This document shows positions 46,651-55,765 of a DNA stretch of 64,000 nt, piece by piece. The first letter of the stretch is position 1. Every line of letters begins with the position of its first letter. The notes beneath the pieces were generated by a model. It was not told where the DNA came from and did no database searches. It saw nothing but the letters and a program-made list of their open reading frames with translations. Both the position numbers and the translations under genes were made by a program. Origin of the DNA: Thalassoglobus sp. JC818 (lineage in GTDB: Bacteria > Planctomycetota > Planctomycetia > Planctomycetales > Planctomycetaceae); contig NZ_JBFEFI010000007.1 of the NCBI RefSeq assembly GCF_040717535.1, positions 186,001-250,000 on the forward strand. Reading direction: 5' to 3'.

Positions 46651-46686
46651 CGACGACCTCAGGTTTTGCGAAATGTGAGGTCGTCG
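46651..46686. terminator. Perfect 11-bp inverted repeat between convergent genes
   Basis: CGACGACCTCA (46651-46661) and TGAGGTCGTCG (46676-46686) with a 14-base loop. It lies 13 bases after the beta-helix stop and 41 bases before the 3' end of the convergent molybdoenzyme gene. No T-tract on either strand, so termination may be bidirectional and factor-dependent. Confidence 0.5.
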
Positions 46687-46727
46687 TACACGGCTTGGTC
46701 ATCGCTGTCGTGAGAGTCCTCAGATTC

Positions 46728-47915
46728 TCAAACTTTGACAGGGACGCGATGCCAAGCGTTGAAGAGATAACCTTTAAGGTTCCAATCGACGCTGCGCGGT
46801 TGGCGATCGCCAGTCGAGTCGATCGCGCGGACGATGATTTCATCGGTTCCAGATTTGACGTCGATTTTCGTCGACCACAGCACCCAGCAGTATTGATTGA
46901 CCGGGGACGAGACTCTTGCCCGCTTCCATGTTTTTCCGCCGTCTGCTGAAACTTGGACTGCTCGGATGGTGACTCCCGGGTATCCCGGCGGCAGGGCGTA
47001 ACCTGCAACAGTGACCTGCCCGGCATTTAATGATTCGCTGGGGCTGGGATTACAGATTACGGAATTGATCGGGTAGCGGTAGATGGGGCCTTTCTCGTCC
47101 CATTCAAGATCGTTCCCTTCTTCGACGACTTTATATGCTGTCGCGACGTAATGATTCGGCGAAGTGCGGTCGCTCAATGTGATCTTTCCGAGCCACTTCA
47201 CGCTCCTTGCACCGATATAACCTGGGACAACCGTTCTCAGTGGCCATCCGTGATCCGGGGTCAGTGCTTCTCCGTTCATTTTTGTGCAGAGCAAAGAGCC
47301 CGGCATTTCCGCTGTGTCATCCATCGCTTTTCGAAGCGGAATCGAAGCACCGAACGGGATTGTGGAATCGTTGTGTGGCACGACATCGAGTCCGTCGAAC
47401 CAGACGTGAGATGCTTCCGGGCGAACTCCGGCTTTCTTCAGAATCGACGACAGGATTGCTCCTGACCATTTCGCATTTCCAATGGCTCCTTCTTGCCACG
47501 GAACTCCTTTAATTGGAGAGACGCGACTATGTTCATAGCGTCGATTGCCTGCGCAAGTCATCGTGGCGACGACTTCTTGTTGCGGAAGATTGGCGATTTC
47601 TTCCAATGACAACTCGAGTGGTTTCTCGACCATTCCCTCGACTTTCAATCGGAACGATTTCGTGTCGATCTCTGGAACCGGGGCATGGCTGCGGATGTAA
47701 AACAGGTCGGTAGGCGTCATCCATGATTGAATGAGATCGTTGAGAGCGGGTTCCGCGTTCATCGGAATCGTTGTGTGAGCCTTCAACTTACCGACGACTT
47801 TCGGGGCTTCCTGACCGAAGCTCATCGGCGATTTGAACAGTCCAAGTCCGGCTGCTGTTCCAGCTGCCAGTGATGATCCCAGAAAGGAACGGCGTGAATG
47901 AGCGGGCAAAGTCAT
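46728..47915 (-). CDS. Sulfite-oxidase-family molybdopterin enzyme (Tat-exported)
   Basis: A 395-residue oxidoreductase. The N-terminus has a twin-arginine signal, 'SRRSFLGSSLAAGTAAGLGL'. The molybdenum-binding domain carries the catalytic Cys in 'VVATMTCAGNRRYEHS' (Cys121), with 'GVPWQEGAIGNAKWSGAIL' and 'PDHGWPLRTVVPGYIGARSV' as the pterin-contact segments. The C-terminal dimerisation domain ('VTIRAVQVSADGGKTWKRAR', 'RQPRSVDWNLKGYLFNAWHR') is complete. Family enzymes oxidise sulfite to sulfate in the periplasm using a cytochrome partner. No sorB-like cytochrome gene is adjacent. The ATG has a GAGGAG site seven bases upstream. Sulfite as substrate is likely, not proven. Confidence 0.9.
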   Translation of the reverse strand: MTLPAHSRRSFLGSSLAAGTAAGLGLFKSPMSFGQEAPKVVGKLKAHTTIPMNAEPALNDLIQSWMTPTDLFYIRSHAPVPEIDTKSFRLKVEGMVEKPLELSLEEIANLPQQEVVATMTCAGNRRYEHSRVSPIKGVPWQEGAIGNAKWSGAILSSILKKAGVRPEASHVWFDGLDVVPHNDSTIPFGASIPLRKAMDDTAEMPGSLLCTKMNGEALTPDHGWPLRTVVPGYIGARSVKWLGKITLSDRTSPNHYVATAYKVVEEGNDLEWDEKGPIYRYPINSVICNPSPSESLNAGQVTVAGYALPPGYPGVTIRAVQVSADGGKTWKRARVSSPVNQYCWVLWSTKIDVKSGTDEIIVRAIDSTGDRQPRSVDWNLKGYLFNAWHRVPVKV

Positions 47916-48249
47916 CTCATGTCTCCTCGAAGTCGGATTGTCCGCAGCGACGGTCTTTTTATTGAGTATTCATTCAGGTGATCTTCGCTCGTATGCGCGT
48001 TGAAAAGAGCGAATTCGATATCGAACAGTTCCAGCTTGTGCACTCAAGAGTGCGACAGGCTTTCGCCGCTGATGTTAGTGACTCCAGAGAAAATGAAAAA
48101 GATGCCTCTGCGGAAATCGAACGCCAGCTGGTCAATTCTGCACGTTCTGTTCGATATCGCACACTTTCAAAACAACTGCGGCCGAATTGGCACTCTCGCA
48201 TGCCTGACTGCGAAGTTAGGTTGATCTGCAGAGGGGCATTGCGATCTGT
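47916..48249. other. Intergenic region upstream of the molybdoenzyme
   Basis: 334 bases with no supportable gene; short open frames here lack family features. It contains a 13-bp inverted repeat (48016-48028 with 48147-48159) and a palindrome GCACTC-AA-GAGTGC at 48040-48053, both possible regulatory sites. Confidence 0.4.
48016..48159. repeat. 13-bp inverted repeat bracketing 118 bases
   Basis: CGATATCGAACAG at 48016-48028 and its exact complement CTGTTCGATATCG at 48147-48159, with the dyad GCACTC-AA-GAGTGC between them at 48040-48053. No open frame of note is inside, so this is not an obvious insertion sequence; a regulatory pair or the remnant of a small mobile element are alternatives. 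Confidence 0.45.
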
Positions 48250-49413
48250 TTACTTTGCGAACAGTGCAAACGCGGTGATGACCACAGCCAGCGCTGAAAG
48301 CACGGCAGCTGAAATCTTGACCCAGCTGTAGGGACGCTCCCCGCGAACGGTTCCGGAAGCACCGTTGACAAAAACGCGAAAGCTTTTGCCTTTGTAGCGG
48401 TAAGCCAGCATGTAGATCGGAAGCAGGCAGTGCTTGTAGGTCACAGCGTCGTAGCGAGTTTTCACCGAATGCACACGCTGTCGATCTCCCCCGATTCGTC
48501 CGCGGCACTCGTTATGAATCGCGGAGTCGATGATCTGTTTGGCCATGGGCAGAGCGTCTTCGAGTTCGACGTCATACGTTCGAGCAAAATGCCCGGCGAT
48601 TACTTCCTGTGTGAAGGGAAGCAGTGAGTCAAGCGGCCACGGTCCAAGTTCCTCGAGGTCAGTCTTGGAGAACTTGCCTGTGGCATTGATGAGGACGTCG
48701 TCGAAGAATCGCTGGAACTTACCGGTCGCGGTGTACCAACGGGTTCGAGTCACCGTTCGTTTCTTATCCCCTGTTCCGACAGTTGTGGTGTAGTCCTCTC
48801 CTCGCTCTCCGTGGTAAACGGTGAACGTGAGGGTGTCGAAGGTCCAGAAGGGGAGGTAGACGCCGTTGCATTTCCCTTTTGCGCCCATTTTCTTGAAGTC
48901 GTTTGGGGCAAACCACAGAGATTGGACCCAGGCGGCGATTTTGCCTTGCGCTTGCCGGAGATCAATCTGAAATGGCATGACTGCGTCGACATTCACACGA
49001 AAGCCACCGGTGTGAATTTTCTCGCGTTGAAGAGGAGATCCGCAGTACGGACAGTCGATGCTGGTCAACGTCCCATCAAAAATGACATCGGTGCCGCACG
49101 ATTCACAGCGGACTTCCTGATGTTCGGGATCTTGATGTTCCTGCTCGGACTTTCGTCGCTTGAGCTCGGCAATCATCTCCTCGAAATTCTGTTCGCGAAT
49201 CTCGGCGTTTTCAGAGAAAGAGAGTTCTCGTGTGGCTCCGCAGAACGGGCACTTCAGCGATTGCTCGCCGATATGAAATTTCAAGTCGGCGCCACATTGC
49301 TCGCACGGAAAAATCCGTCCTTTGCCATCGTTGATCTTTTGCCCTGGAACGGGAGGTGGCTCGCTCATTGTGGTGGGATCAGCCTTGAAAACTTCTTGTT
49401 TCGTACGTCTCAT
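48250..49413 (-). CDS. Double zinc-ribbon membrane protein of unknown function
   Basis: A 387-residue protein. The N-terminus has two zinc ribbons in tandem: 'FPCEQCGADLKF' with 'LKCPFCGATRE', and 'VRCESCGTDVIF' with 'IDCPYCGSPL' (each CxxC-x16-20-CxxC), spaced by a charged helix. The central region (about 145-330) is mixed alpha-beta with 'GVYLPFWTFDTLTFTVYHGE' and 'TVTRTRWYTATGKFQRFFDD'. A single hydrophobic helix near the C-terminus ('AAVLSALAVVITAFALFAK') anchors it. Homologues are sometimes labelled as a primosomal-protein-N'-like or TFIIB-type zinc-ribbon protein, but no helicase motifs are present. ATG 49413 and ATG 49368 are both possible starts. Function unknown. Confidence 0.78.
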   Translation of the reverse strand: MRRTKQEVFKADPTTMSEPPPVPGQKINDGKGRIFPCEQCGADLKFHIGEQSLKCPFCGATRELSFSENAEIREQNFEEMIAELKRRKSEQEHQDPEHQEVRCESCGTDVIFDGTLTSIDCPYCGSPLQREKIHTGGFRVNVDAVMPFQIDLRQAQGKIAAWVQSLWFAPNDFKKMGAKGKCNGVYLPFWTFDTLTFTVYHGERGEDYTTTVGTGDKKRTVTRTRWYTATGKFQRFFDDVLINATGKFSKTDLEELGPWPLDSLLPFTQEVIAGHFARTYDVELEDALPMAKQIIDSAIHNECRGRIGGDRQRVHSVKTRYDAVTYKHCLLPIYMLAYRYKGKSFRVFVNGASGTVRGERPYSWVKISAAVLSALAVVITAFALFAK

Positions 49414-49767
49414 TTGCCGTCAGTCCGCGAACAGATGAGTGCAACACTTCCTGTTTGTCATCGTCGCATTGTTGTCTGTAACGCATCCAAACCCTGACCG
49501 GTTCAAGATTTTCGGATTATTGCGCAGTCAAAACGGTCGATGCAAGTAGGAGAAATTCCGGTCTCGTGGATTTACTCTCACACGCACTTTCGATCCACTG
49601 CGGCGTATTTCAGAATACTCACAGCGAATTCGCGGACTCAGATTCAGGATTTCCCGCGACAAGTGGTTCTGAGAGAGTGCAGGGGAGCCATCAATCGGTT
49701 CTGCTGACACGACACTTATTCCCACCCTCAAGTGCGTTTGCGCTGGGTTCGAAGCAATCGGTCAACG
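49414..49767. other. Divergent region between the zinc-ribbon gene and truD
   Basis: 354 bases with no supported gene. A 12-residue N-terminal extension of truD (ATG-like start at 49732) falls inside it but is not conserved. No clear promoter, dyad or terminator was found. Confidence 0.35.
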
Positions 49768-50832
49768 ATGGAAACACTTAGTCAACAACTTCAAACTCCA
49801 CTCCCGTACTTCACAAAGGAGGTCGAAGGAATTCAAGGAGTCCTCAAAGCGACGCCAACGGACTTTCGCGTCGAGGAGATTCCACTTTATTTGCCGTGCG
49901 GCGAAGGAAGTCACGTCTACTTGAAGATTGAAAAGACTGGAGTTTCATCGGAACAACTCCTCATGCATTTGTCGAAGGTCCTCGAAACCTCGCGACGAGA
50001 AATCGGAGTCGCTGGCCTGAAAGATCGTCAGGCAGTTACGAGACAATGGGTTTCGGTCCCGGAAAGCTGTGAATCGAGAATTCCAAATCTCGACACAGAC
50101 GCCATTCGAGTCCTCGAAGTTTCACGGCACGGAAACAAACTGAAAACCGGCCATCTCATCGGCAATCGATTTGAGATCGTAGTACGAGAGTTGGCGTCGG
50201 ATGCGTACGCACAAGCGAAGCAGATTCGAGAGACGCTTTTGCAGTCAGGTGTTCCCAATTTCTTTGGAACTCAACGTTTCGGCATCGATGCGGAAACTCT
50301 CGAAACGGGTGAGAAGCTGTTGCGGGGAACGATCTCTCCACAGAGTATTCCTCCTCAGCGACGGAAGTTTCTGGTTCGACTGGCTCTCTCTTCCGTTCAG
50401 TCAGCTTTGTTCAACCTCGTGCTTGCACATCGCTTGAACAATAACTCTGTTCATCAGATCCGGAAGGGAGATGTGCTGCAAGTCGTTCGGTCGGGCGGAC
50501 CGTTCGTCTCAGACGATCCGGCGACTGATCAGAAACGATTCGAGAATCGAGAAGTCGTGACGACAGGACCGCTGTTCGGTCCGAAAATGAAGCAGCCGGT
50601 CGAATTGCCCGGCCGCGAAGAAGCAGAAGTCCTCGAGCGATCAAACCTGAACGAAGAACACTTTAAGCAGTTCAAAAAACTGACCCCGGGAGCACGTCGA
50701 CCACTCATCATCTGGTTAGAGGAACTGGAAGTCGATCAAGTTGATGACGGGCTCCGATTTCAGTTTGAACTTCCGTCGGGAGTTTACGCGACCATGGTGT
50801 TGCGAGAATTCATGAAGAACGATGAAAGCTGA
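49768..50832 (+). CDS. truD: tRNA pseudouridine(13) synthase
   Basis: A 354-residue TruD-family enzyme that converts U13 of certain tRNAs to pseudouridine. The catalytic domain has 'GLKDRQAVTRQWVS' with the catalytic Asp (Asp86), and 'FFGTQRFG' plus 'GNRFEIVVREL' as family signatures. The TRUD insertion domain runs at about residues 150-300. The C-terminus 'LPSGVYATMVLREFMK' is the typical family end. The start ATG 49768 gives 'METLSQQLQTPLPYFT'; an upstream in-frame start (49732) adds 12 residues. The next gene is convergent, with 37 bases between the stops. Confidence 0.94.
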   Translation: METLSQQLQTPLPYFTKEVEGIQGVLKATPTDFRVEEIPLYLPCGEGSHVYLKIEKTGVSSEQLLMHLSKVLETSRREIGVAGLKDRQAVTRQWVSVPESCESRIPNLDTDAIRVLEVSRHGNKLKTGHLIGNRFEIVVRELASDAYAQAKQIRETLLQSGVPNFFGTQRFGIDAETLETGEKLLRGTISPQSIPPQRRKFLVRLALSSVQSALFNLVLAHRLNNNSVHQIRKGDVLQVVRSGGPFVSDDPATDQKRFENREVVTTGPLFGPKMKQPVELPGREEAEVLERSNLNEEHFKQFKKLTPGARRPLIIWLEELEVDQVDDGLRFQFELPSGVYATMVLREFMKNDES

Positions 50833-50869
50833 CCGCAACGGACTCTTGGCCATCCAACGTTGGGGATTG

Positions 50870-52195
50870 TTATCGAAGACGCTCAGGAAGAAGGTCATTG
50901 ACGGCCATTCCTTCACTCATCATAAACGGTCGACCAATCGGAGACTGAATTTCCTCGTACGGGTCGAGTCCCATCGTTGTGAGGATCGTCGCATAAAGAT
51001 CGGGAATGCTGACCGGAGACTTTGGTGGCGTTGTCTTGGTGAGTTGTTCTTCGTTGGACCGGGCTGCGTTTGGGTCGGTCTCGCCAATCACTCGACCTGC
51101 AGCTAAGCCTCCGCCACCCAGGACGCACGAGAAGCCGATCGGCCAGTGATCGCGTCCTTCGAGTGGATTGATTTTTGGCGTCCGGCCAAATTCTCCCAGG
51201 CAAAGCACGATTGTGGAATCGAGAAGATCACGTTCCTTCAGGTCAGCGATGAGTGTGGCGAATGCTGGATCGAGGATTGCAAACTGATTGCGTTGTCCGT
51301 CGAGATTGTTGACGTGAGTGTCAAACCCGGACAGAACAACTTGAATGGCTCGCACTCCCTGTTCGACGAGGCGGCGCGCAACCAGGCATCCGCGTCCAAA
51401 TCGGTTGTCGCCATAGCGGTCGATCGTCGATTGAGCTTCCCCTTCGAGGGTTAAGGCTTCCAGCTGACTGGACGACATCATCGTCAGTGCTTTTTCAATC
51501 ACGGACTGATGATTTGTCTTGGCGACTGGCTTCTGTCGAAGCGATGCAAACGAGTTCGAAACGACGTCCAGGCCTTCGAGTCGTCGCTGCTGGCGAGCTT
51601 CATCGACTCCGGGTCGCATGTTGCGGATGTTTCTTCCGGGATCGAAGATACGAAACGCGTCGTAGTCCGCTCCGAGAAATCCTCCACGCGGGACAACGAA
51701 ACCATCTCCGCTGGCGAGAGAGATGTGTTGCGGAATCTCAATGTCGTCGCGTTTGAGTTGTTTGGAAATGACCGCGGTGATCGAAGGATGAATGACACTC
51801 GGGTCAGGACGATAGCCGGTCTGAGCGTAGTACGTTCCGCGTTCGTGATCGCCTTCTTTCGAAACCATCGAGCGAATCACGGACAGGTGGTGAATCTGCT
51901 CAGCCATTTGAGGGAGTGTGTCACCAATTTCCAGCCCCGGGATCGTTGTCGAAATCTTCGAAACTGTCTCACCCACGGAACTTTCAGGATGCGGGTCCCA
52001 CGACTCCAGTTGGCTCGGACCGCCTCCCATCCACAACACGATGATCGACTTGGGACGTTCTTTCCCTCGTTTTTCGGTCGCGCGCGCTTCTAGAGTTGGG
52101 AGCAGGAAGGAAAGCCCGGTCCCTAGACCAATCTGCAAAGCCTGCCGACGAGTCAGTGACGAGAACAGCGACTGAAAACCGGTGTGATGGATCAT
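50870..52195 (-). CDS. DUF1501 domain-containing protein
   Basis: A 441-residue member of DUF1501, a family within the alkaline-phosphatase superfamily that is common and multi-copy in planctomycetes. The N-terminus 'SLTRRQALQIGLGTGLSFLL' is a twin-arginine-type signal. Characteristic text includes 'SIIVLWMGGGPSQLESWDPH', 'VIRSMVSKEGDHERGTYYAQ' and 'FGRGCLVARRLVEQGVRAIQ', with 'TIVLCLGEFGRTPKINPLEG' and 'GRDHWPIGFSCVLGGGGLAA' near the C-terminus. Enzymatic function is unknown. It starts 16 bases after the stop of the DUF1549 gene, its usual genomic partner, so the two form an operon. Their expansion in planctomycetes suggests polymer or sulfated-glycan processing, which is inference. Confidence 0.92.
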   Translation of the reverse strand: MIHHTGFQSLFSSLTRRQALQIGLGTGLSFLLPTLEARATEKRGKERPKSIIVLWMGGGPSQLESWDPHPESSVGETVSKISTTIPGLEIGDTLPQMAEQIHHLSVIRSMVSKEGDHERGTYYAQTGYRPDPSVIHPSITAVISKQLKRDDIEIPQHISLASGDGFVVPRGGFLGADYDAFRIFDPGRNIRNMRPGVDEARQQRRLEGLDVVSNSFASLRQKPVAKTNHQSVIEKALTMMSSSQLEALTLEGEAQSTIDRYGDNRFGRGCLVARRLVEQGVRAIQVVLSGFDTHVNNLDGQRNQFAILDPAFATLIADLKERDLLDSTIVLCLGEFGRTPKINPLEGRDHWPIGFSCVLGGGGLAAGRVIGETDPNAARSNEEQLTKTTPPKSPVSIPDLYATILTTMGLDPYEEIQSPIGRPFMMSEGMAVNDLLPERLR

Positions 52196-52211
52196 TGTCA
52201 GTTCGGAGCGA

Positions 52212-53867
52212 TTAATGGTTCCAGGAGAACTCAGGAGAATTGAACATGATCCAGAACAGGTCTTCGATCGCTGTTCCGGTTCCGGATTCTTCGAACATTG
52301 TCTGAAAATGTTGCAGCTCTTCAGGTGTTGGTTTGCGCGTCAAGCTGCAGAGGTACACAGTCTCGATTTGGGACTCTGGAGTTGGAGCGATGGCAGCGAT
52401 GCGTCCGGGAGCAAAGAATGGATTCATGGACGTCAGCTCGCGCGAGAGTTCACCATTCATCCGCAGCAATGCCTGTGGAATTGTCCCTGCGCGGTCTTGA
52501 AGCTCCTCAGCTCCCGGGTCTCCGAATTCGTCGACAAAGTCATTGGCGCGGAAGAATTTCAGTGCCCGAATGAACAGATGCGAGTTCTGATCGACGGTCC
52601 GAATGTTGTTCGCCTGAATCATCGATCCAATCACCTGTTCCGGTCGCAATCGCACTAACGGGAATACGCTCCAGTTGTCCGGAGTTTCTTCGTCTCCGTT
52701 AGTTTCGGGCGGGACGGAACTCATGCGAAAGGCATCCGTCGCGACAATCACTCGAATCAGGTGCTTGAGGTCGTAACCGTTCTCGCGGAAGTTCTCACCC
52801 AGCAAGTCGAGCATCGCGAGACGACTATCGGTACCTGGATCGGGAAGGTCATCAACTGGTCGATCGGTTGCGTATGGGCGTCCGAACAGGAGTCCCCATA
52901 CATGGTTGGCGGTGGCTCGCTCGAATCGAACGTTTGAGGGGTGAGTGACCCACGCTGCCAGCCGTTCGCGTCGGGCTTCGCTTTCGGAGAGCCACTCGGG
53001 ATTGAAGGGGACCGATGGTGCGACCATGCGACCGTCTTCAGTTGTTCCGTCATCGACGATGAACTCCTTCGATTTGTCGTCGGTCAATCCGAAGGGGCTG
53101 ATTCGAACTTGTGAGAAATGGGCAGCGATGCCTTCGAAGTCGTTTTGTGTCCAATGATCGAACGGATGGTCGTGGCATTGTGCACAATCCATTCGCTGTC
53201 CGAGAAATGCGCGGACAGTTCGAGCGGTGATCTTGTTGGGATTGAATTCATCATCGTCGAAAGCGTTGGTCAGAAAGTTCACTTCTCCCTGACCGGTCCA
53301 GACACCTGTGCCGGAAATCATCGCGGAAACAATTTCGTTGTACGGACGATTGGCTCTGAGTTGGTGTGTCAGCCAGTTGATGAAGCGGTCTCTGCGGTAA
53401 ACGAGAAACCGTCCTCCCTCGGTTCCGACATAGCTGCGGGCCAATCGCTCAGCGAAGTAGTCATCGAACCGGTTGTCCTGAAGAAGGCGCACGCACCAGC
53501 GGTTGATTCTGTCGGGGGAAGTATCCAGTTCGAAGAGCCGGAGTTCTTCGAGAGACGGAATCGTGCCGTGTAGAGCCAAAGAAAGTCTTCGGAGAATGAC
53601 AAGATCACTCGCCTCACCCGCCCGTACGGAACCATCTGCTTCCCACAATCGTGCGAGTTCTGCATTCGCCTCCGTAACAATGGGGGCGTTAGCGATGGAT
53701 GCTTCCGTCGAGTTCGAGGGCAAGTTGCCCGTCTGAGCCAGTGCTGAGGTCTTACTAAAATCGGTGACATTCCGTTCCAGAGCATGCGGGACAGCCGAGG
53801 AGCGAACCGCAAGAGTCGTGACACCCACCACAGCGAGTGCAATCAACATTGGTCGAACAAAACTCAT
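52212..53867 (-). CDS. DUF1549/DUF1553 domain protein, partner of DUF1501
   Basis: A 551-residue exported protein. The signal peptide 'MSFVRPMLIALAVVGVTTLA' is followed by a linker and then a DUF1549 domain (about residues 80-270; 'DLVILRRLSLALHGTIPSLE', 'YFAERLARSYVG', 'RDRFINWLTHQLRANRPYNE'). A CxxC-H site ('DCAQCHDHPFDHW') looks like a cytochrome-c-like haem motif, common in this family. A DUF1553 domain follows (about 300-550; 'FERATANHVWGLLFGRPYAT', 'LDLLGENFRENGYDLKHLIR'). It lies directly upstream of DUF1501, its standard partner. The electron-transfer role suggested by the haem-like motif is inference. Start ATG 53867; 53981 is rejected. Confidence 0.92.
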   Translation of the reverse strand: MSFVRPMLIALAVVGVTTLAVRSSAVPHALERNVTDFSKTSALAQTGNLPSNSTEASIANAPIVTEANAELARLWEADGSVRAGEASDLVILRRLSLALHGTIPSLEELRLFELDTSPDRINRWCVRLLQDNRFDDYFAERLARSYVGTEGGRFLVYRRDRFINWLTHQLRANRPYNEIVSAMISGTGVWTGQGEVNFLTNAFDDDEFNPNKITARTVRAFLGQRMDCAQCHDHPFDHWTQNDFEGIAAHFSQVRISPFGLTDDKSKEFIVDDGTTEDGRMVAPSVPFNPEWLSESEARRERLAAWVTHPSNVRFERATANHVWGLLFGRPYATDRPVDDLPDPGTDSRLAMLDLLGENFRENGYDLKHLIRVIVATDAFRMSSVPPETNGDEETPDNWSVFPLVRLRPEQVIGSMIQANNIRTVDQNSHLFIRALKFFRANDFVDEFGDPGAEELQDRAGTIPQALLRMNGELSRELTSMNPFFAPGRIAAIAPTPESQIETVYLCSLTRKPTPEELQHFQTMFEESGTGTAIEDLFWIMFNSPEFSWNH

Positions 53868-54157
53868 TATCGAGACCGCAAGAGATTGTGGCGAATTGTG
53901 AGGAATCAGGGACTTGTGTTTCGTCTGAACGCGAGATGTTCTTGAATCTCTACCTAGTAGGATACCTTCGGAACACTTCACGAGTTTCGGAGTTTGACGA
54001 AATCATTGAAACAAAGTGGACGGAAGAAAGGTAAATTCCTGTGCTGACTGGGGACTCGTAGTTTTCAGTGAAACTTCCGAATCAAAATTCGGGGGCAGCG
54101 AGGCAGTCGTCAGAATAAGTCAAAACCCAACCGACATCCCTGTTTGTTCATGAGTCT

Positions 54158-55471
54158 ATGACTGCATACGAGACAACTCGAAATAGCATTGACGCAGGGT
54201 TGCCGGCGGACACGCCGAGTCCTCAAGGTGGTCAACTCGATCTACTCACTCCAAATGGTGAAGCGGAAGGTGAACGAGAACATTCTCTATCCCAACAGTC
54301 GGAAGAGGATTCTTCGTCAGTATTAGATGAAGCGAAGCCGCGTCGCGGATGGATAAAGCGGTCTTTCGCTTTCTGCTGGTGGGGAGTCAGTCGTGTTTTC
54401 GCGTTGGCGAGTCTCGTTCTCATTCTCGCTATTCTGGCAGCCATTCCGATCGTCAATTTCTTTGTGCTCGGCTACTTTCTGCGAGTCGAAGGCGCAGTGG
54501 CGCGTACGGGAAAAATTCGGAACGGTTTTCCGCTTTTGGAGCAAGCTCCTCGGATTGCCACGATCGCTTTGGGAGTCTGGGCATTTTTGCTTCCACTCCG
54601 GTTCTTAGGGAGTTTTGCAGCGGACGCGGCCTTGATCGCTCCGGAATCGTCTGCTGCAGCTGGCTGGAAACTTGCTCTGACAATCAGTTGGATTGTCATC
54701 ACTGGACACTTGATCTTTGCAATCGCGCGGGGCGGTTCACTCGGCTGTTTTTTGCGTCCGTTAAAGAATGTGCTTTGGTTCCGTCGACAGGTCCGGGAAG
54801 GCAATTACTTTCAACACGCTGACCACGCTATTCAAGAATTCTTCGCCAGTATTGAGATTGGTAAGACGTTCATGCTCGGAGTCAAAGGCTTCGTCGTTGC
54901 ATTCATTTGGCTGGTCTTGCCAACTGCACTCTTGGGGATTGCCAAAGAACCGGAAGGAGGACAGATTCTGTTCACAGTTCTCGGTGGAGTAATTCTGGCG
55001 GTCGTGTTGTCCTGGGCTCCATTCTTGCAGGCGAGATTTGCCTGTGAACAACGTTTCGCTGCTGGCCTGCAACTGCGAGAAATCCGGTCGCTCTGGCAGC
55101 ATGCACCTGTTGCCTGGACGCTCGCACTGATCGTGCTGTATCTCCTTTCGCTCCCACTCTATCTATTCAAAGCATTTTTGCTCCCACCAGAGGCGATGTG
55201 GCCGGTGACGTTGATCTTTGTCGTGACCATTCTCCCGACAAGGTTTCTGCTGGGATCAGTGTATGCTCGGGCTGTTCGCAAACGTGAAAAGCAACTGCGT
55301 TCGCATTTCTCTATCAGGTGGACTTGCGGACTGCTTCTGATCGCATTGCTTTGCATCTACGTTTTCATTCTGTTCTTCACGCAATTCCTCGGTGAACAGG
55401 GAAAACTGGTCCTCTTCCATCACCATTCACTGCTGCTTCCCGCACCATTTCAAGGTGCGATCGATCCGTGA
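54158..55471 (+). CDS. Multi-pass membrane protein of unknown function (about 8 TM)
   Basis: A 437-residue protein. The first ~65 residues are polar and probably cytoplasmic ('ADTPSPQGGQLDLLTPNGEA'). About eight hydrophobic helices follow, the first 'FALASLVLILAILAAIPIVN' and the last 'LLLIALLCIYVFILFFTQFL'. 'GYFLRVEGAVARTGKIRNGF' and 'ARGGSLGCFLRPLKNVLWFR' are polar loops. It resembles DUF4013-type membrane proteins of planctomycetes only in general layout; I cannot assign a family. The PQQ-like gene at 55766 is 294 bases downstream on the same strand. Function unknown. Confidence 0.7.
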   Translation: MTAYETTRNSIDAGLPADTPSPQGGQLDLLTPNGEAEGEREHSLSQQSEEDSSSVLDEAKPRRGWIKRSFAFCWWGVSRVFALASLVLILAILAAIPIVNFFVLGYFLRVEGAVARTGKIRNGFPLLEQAPRIATIALGVWAFLLPLRFLGSFAADAALIAPESSAAAGWKLALTISWIVITGHLIFAIARGGSLGCFLRPLKNVLWFRRQVREGNYFQHADHAIQEFFASIEIGKTFMLGVKGFVVAFIWLVLPTALLGIAKEPEGGQILFTVLGGVILAVVLSWAPFLQARFACEQRFAAGLQLREIRSLWQHAPVAWTLALIVLYLLSLPLYLFKAFLLPPEAMWPVTLIFVVTILPTRFLLGSVYARAVRKREKQLRSHFSIRWTCGLLLIALLCIYVFILFFTQFLGEQGKLVLFHHHSLLLPAPFQGAIDP

Positions 55472-55765
55472 TTTCGCGAGTGTATTGAGTCGCCGCTCGC
55501 AGTGATCCCGCTTCAATGACGCCAACGGATGCACATTCTCGATGTATCAAGCGGTAAGTGATTTTCTCTCTTTCAAACTCTCGTGTCGGTCGAGCACTGT
55601 TTCGCGTTCGCTGTTCAGACTCTACGATCATGCTGTTCGTGAGTTTCATCTCTTCCGGGTGAAGGGATGGGTGCCTCGCGTTGCCAGCGATTGGTTGTAT
55701 TCTGCTCGCATGTGAGCCTCGTTGCGTGTGAAGCATTCGAAACGGATTCAGACAGGAGTGCGGTT

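Noticed and set aside
47978-48331. Open frames in the gap upstream of the molybdoenzyme
   Set aside because: No family features, and they run into the antisense of the zinc-ribbon gene.
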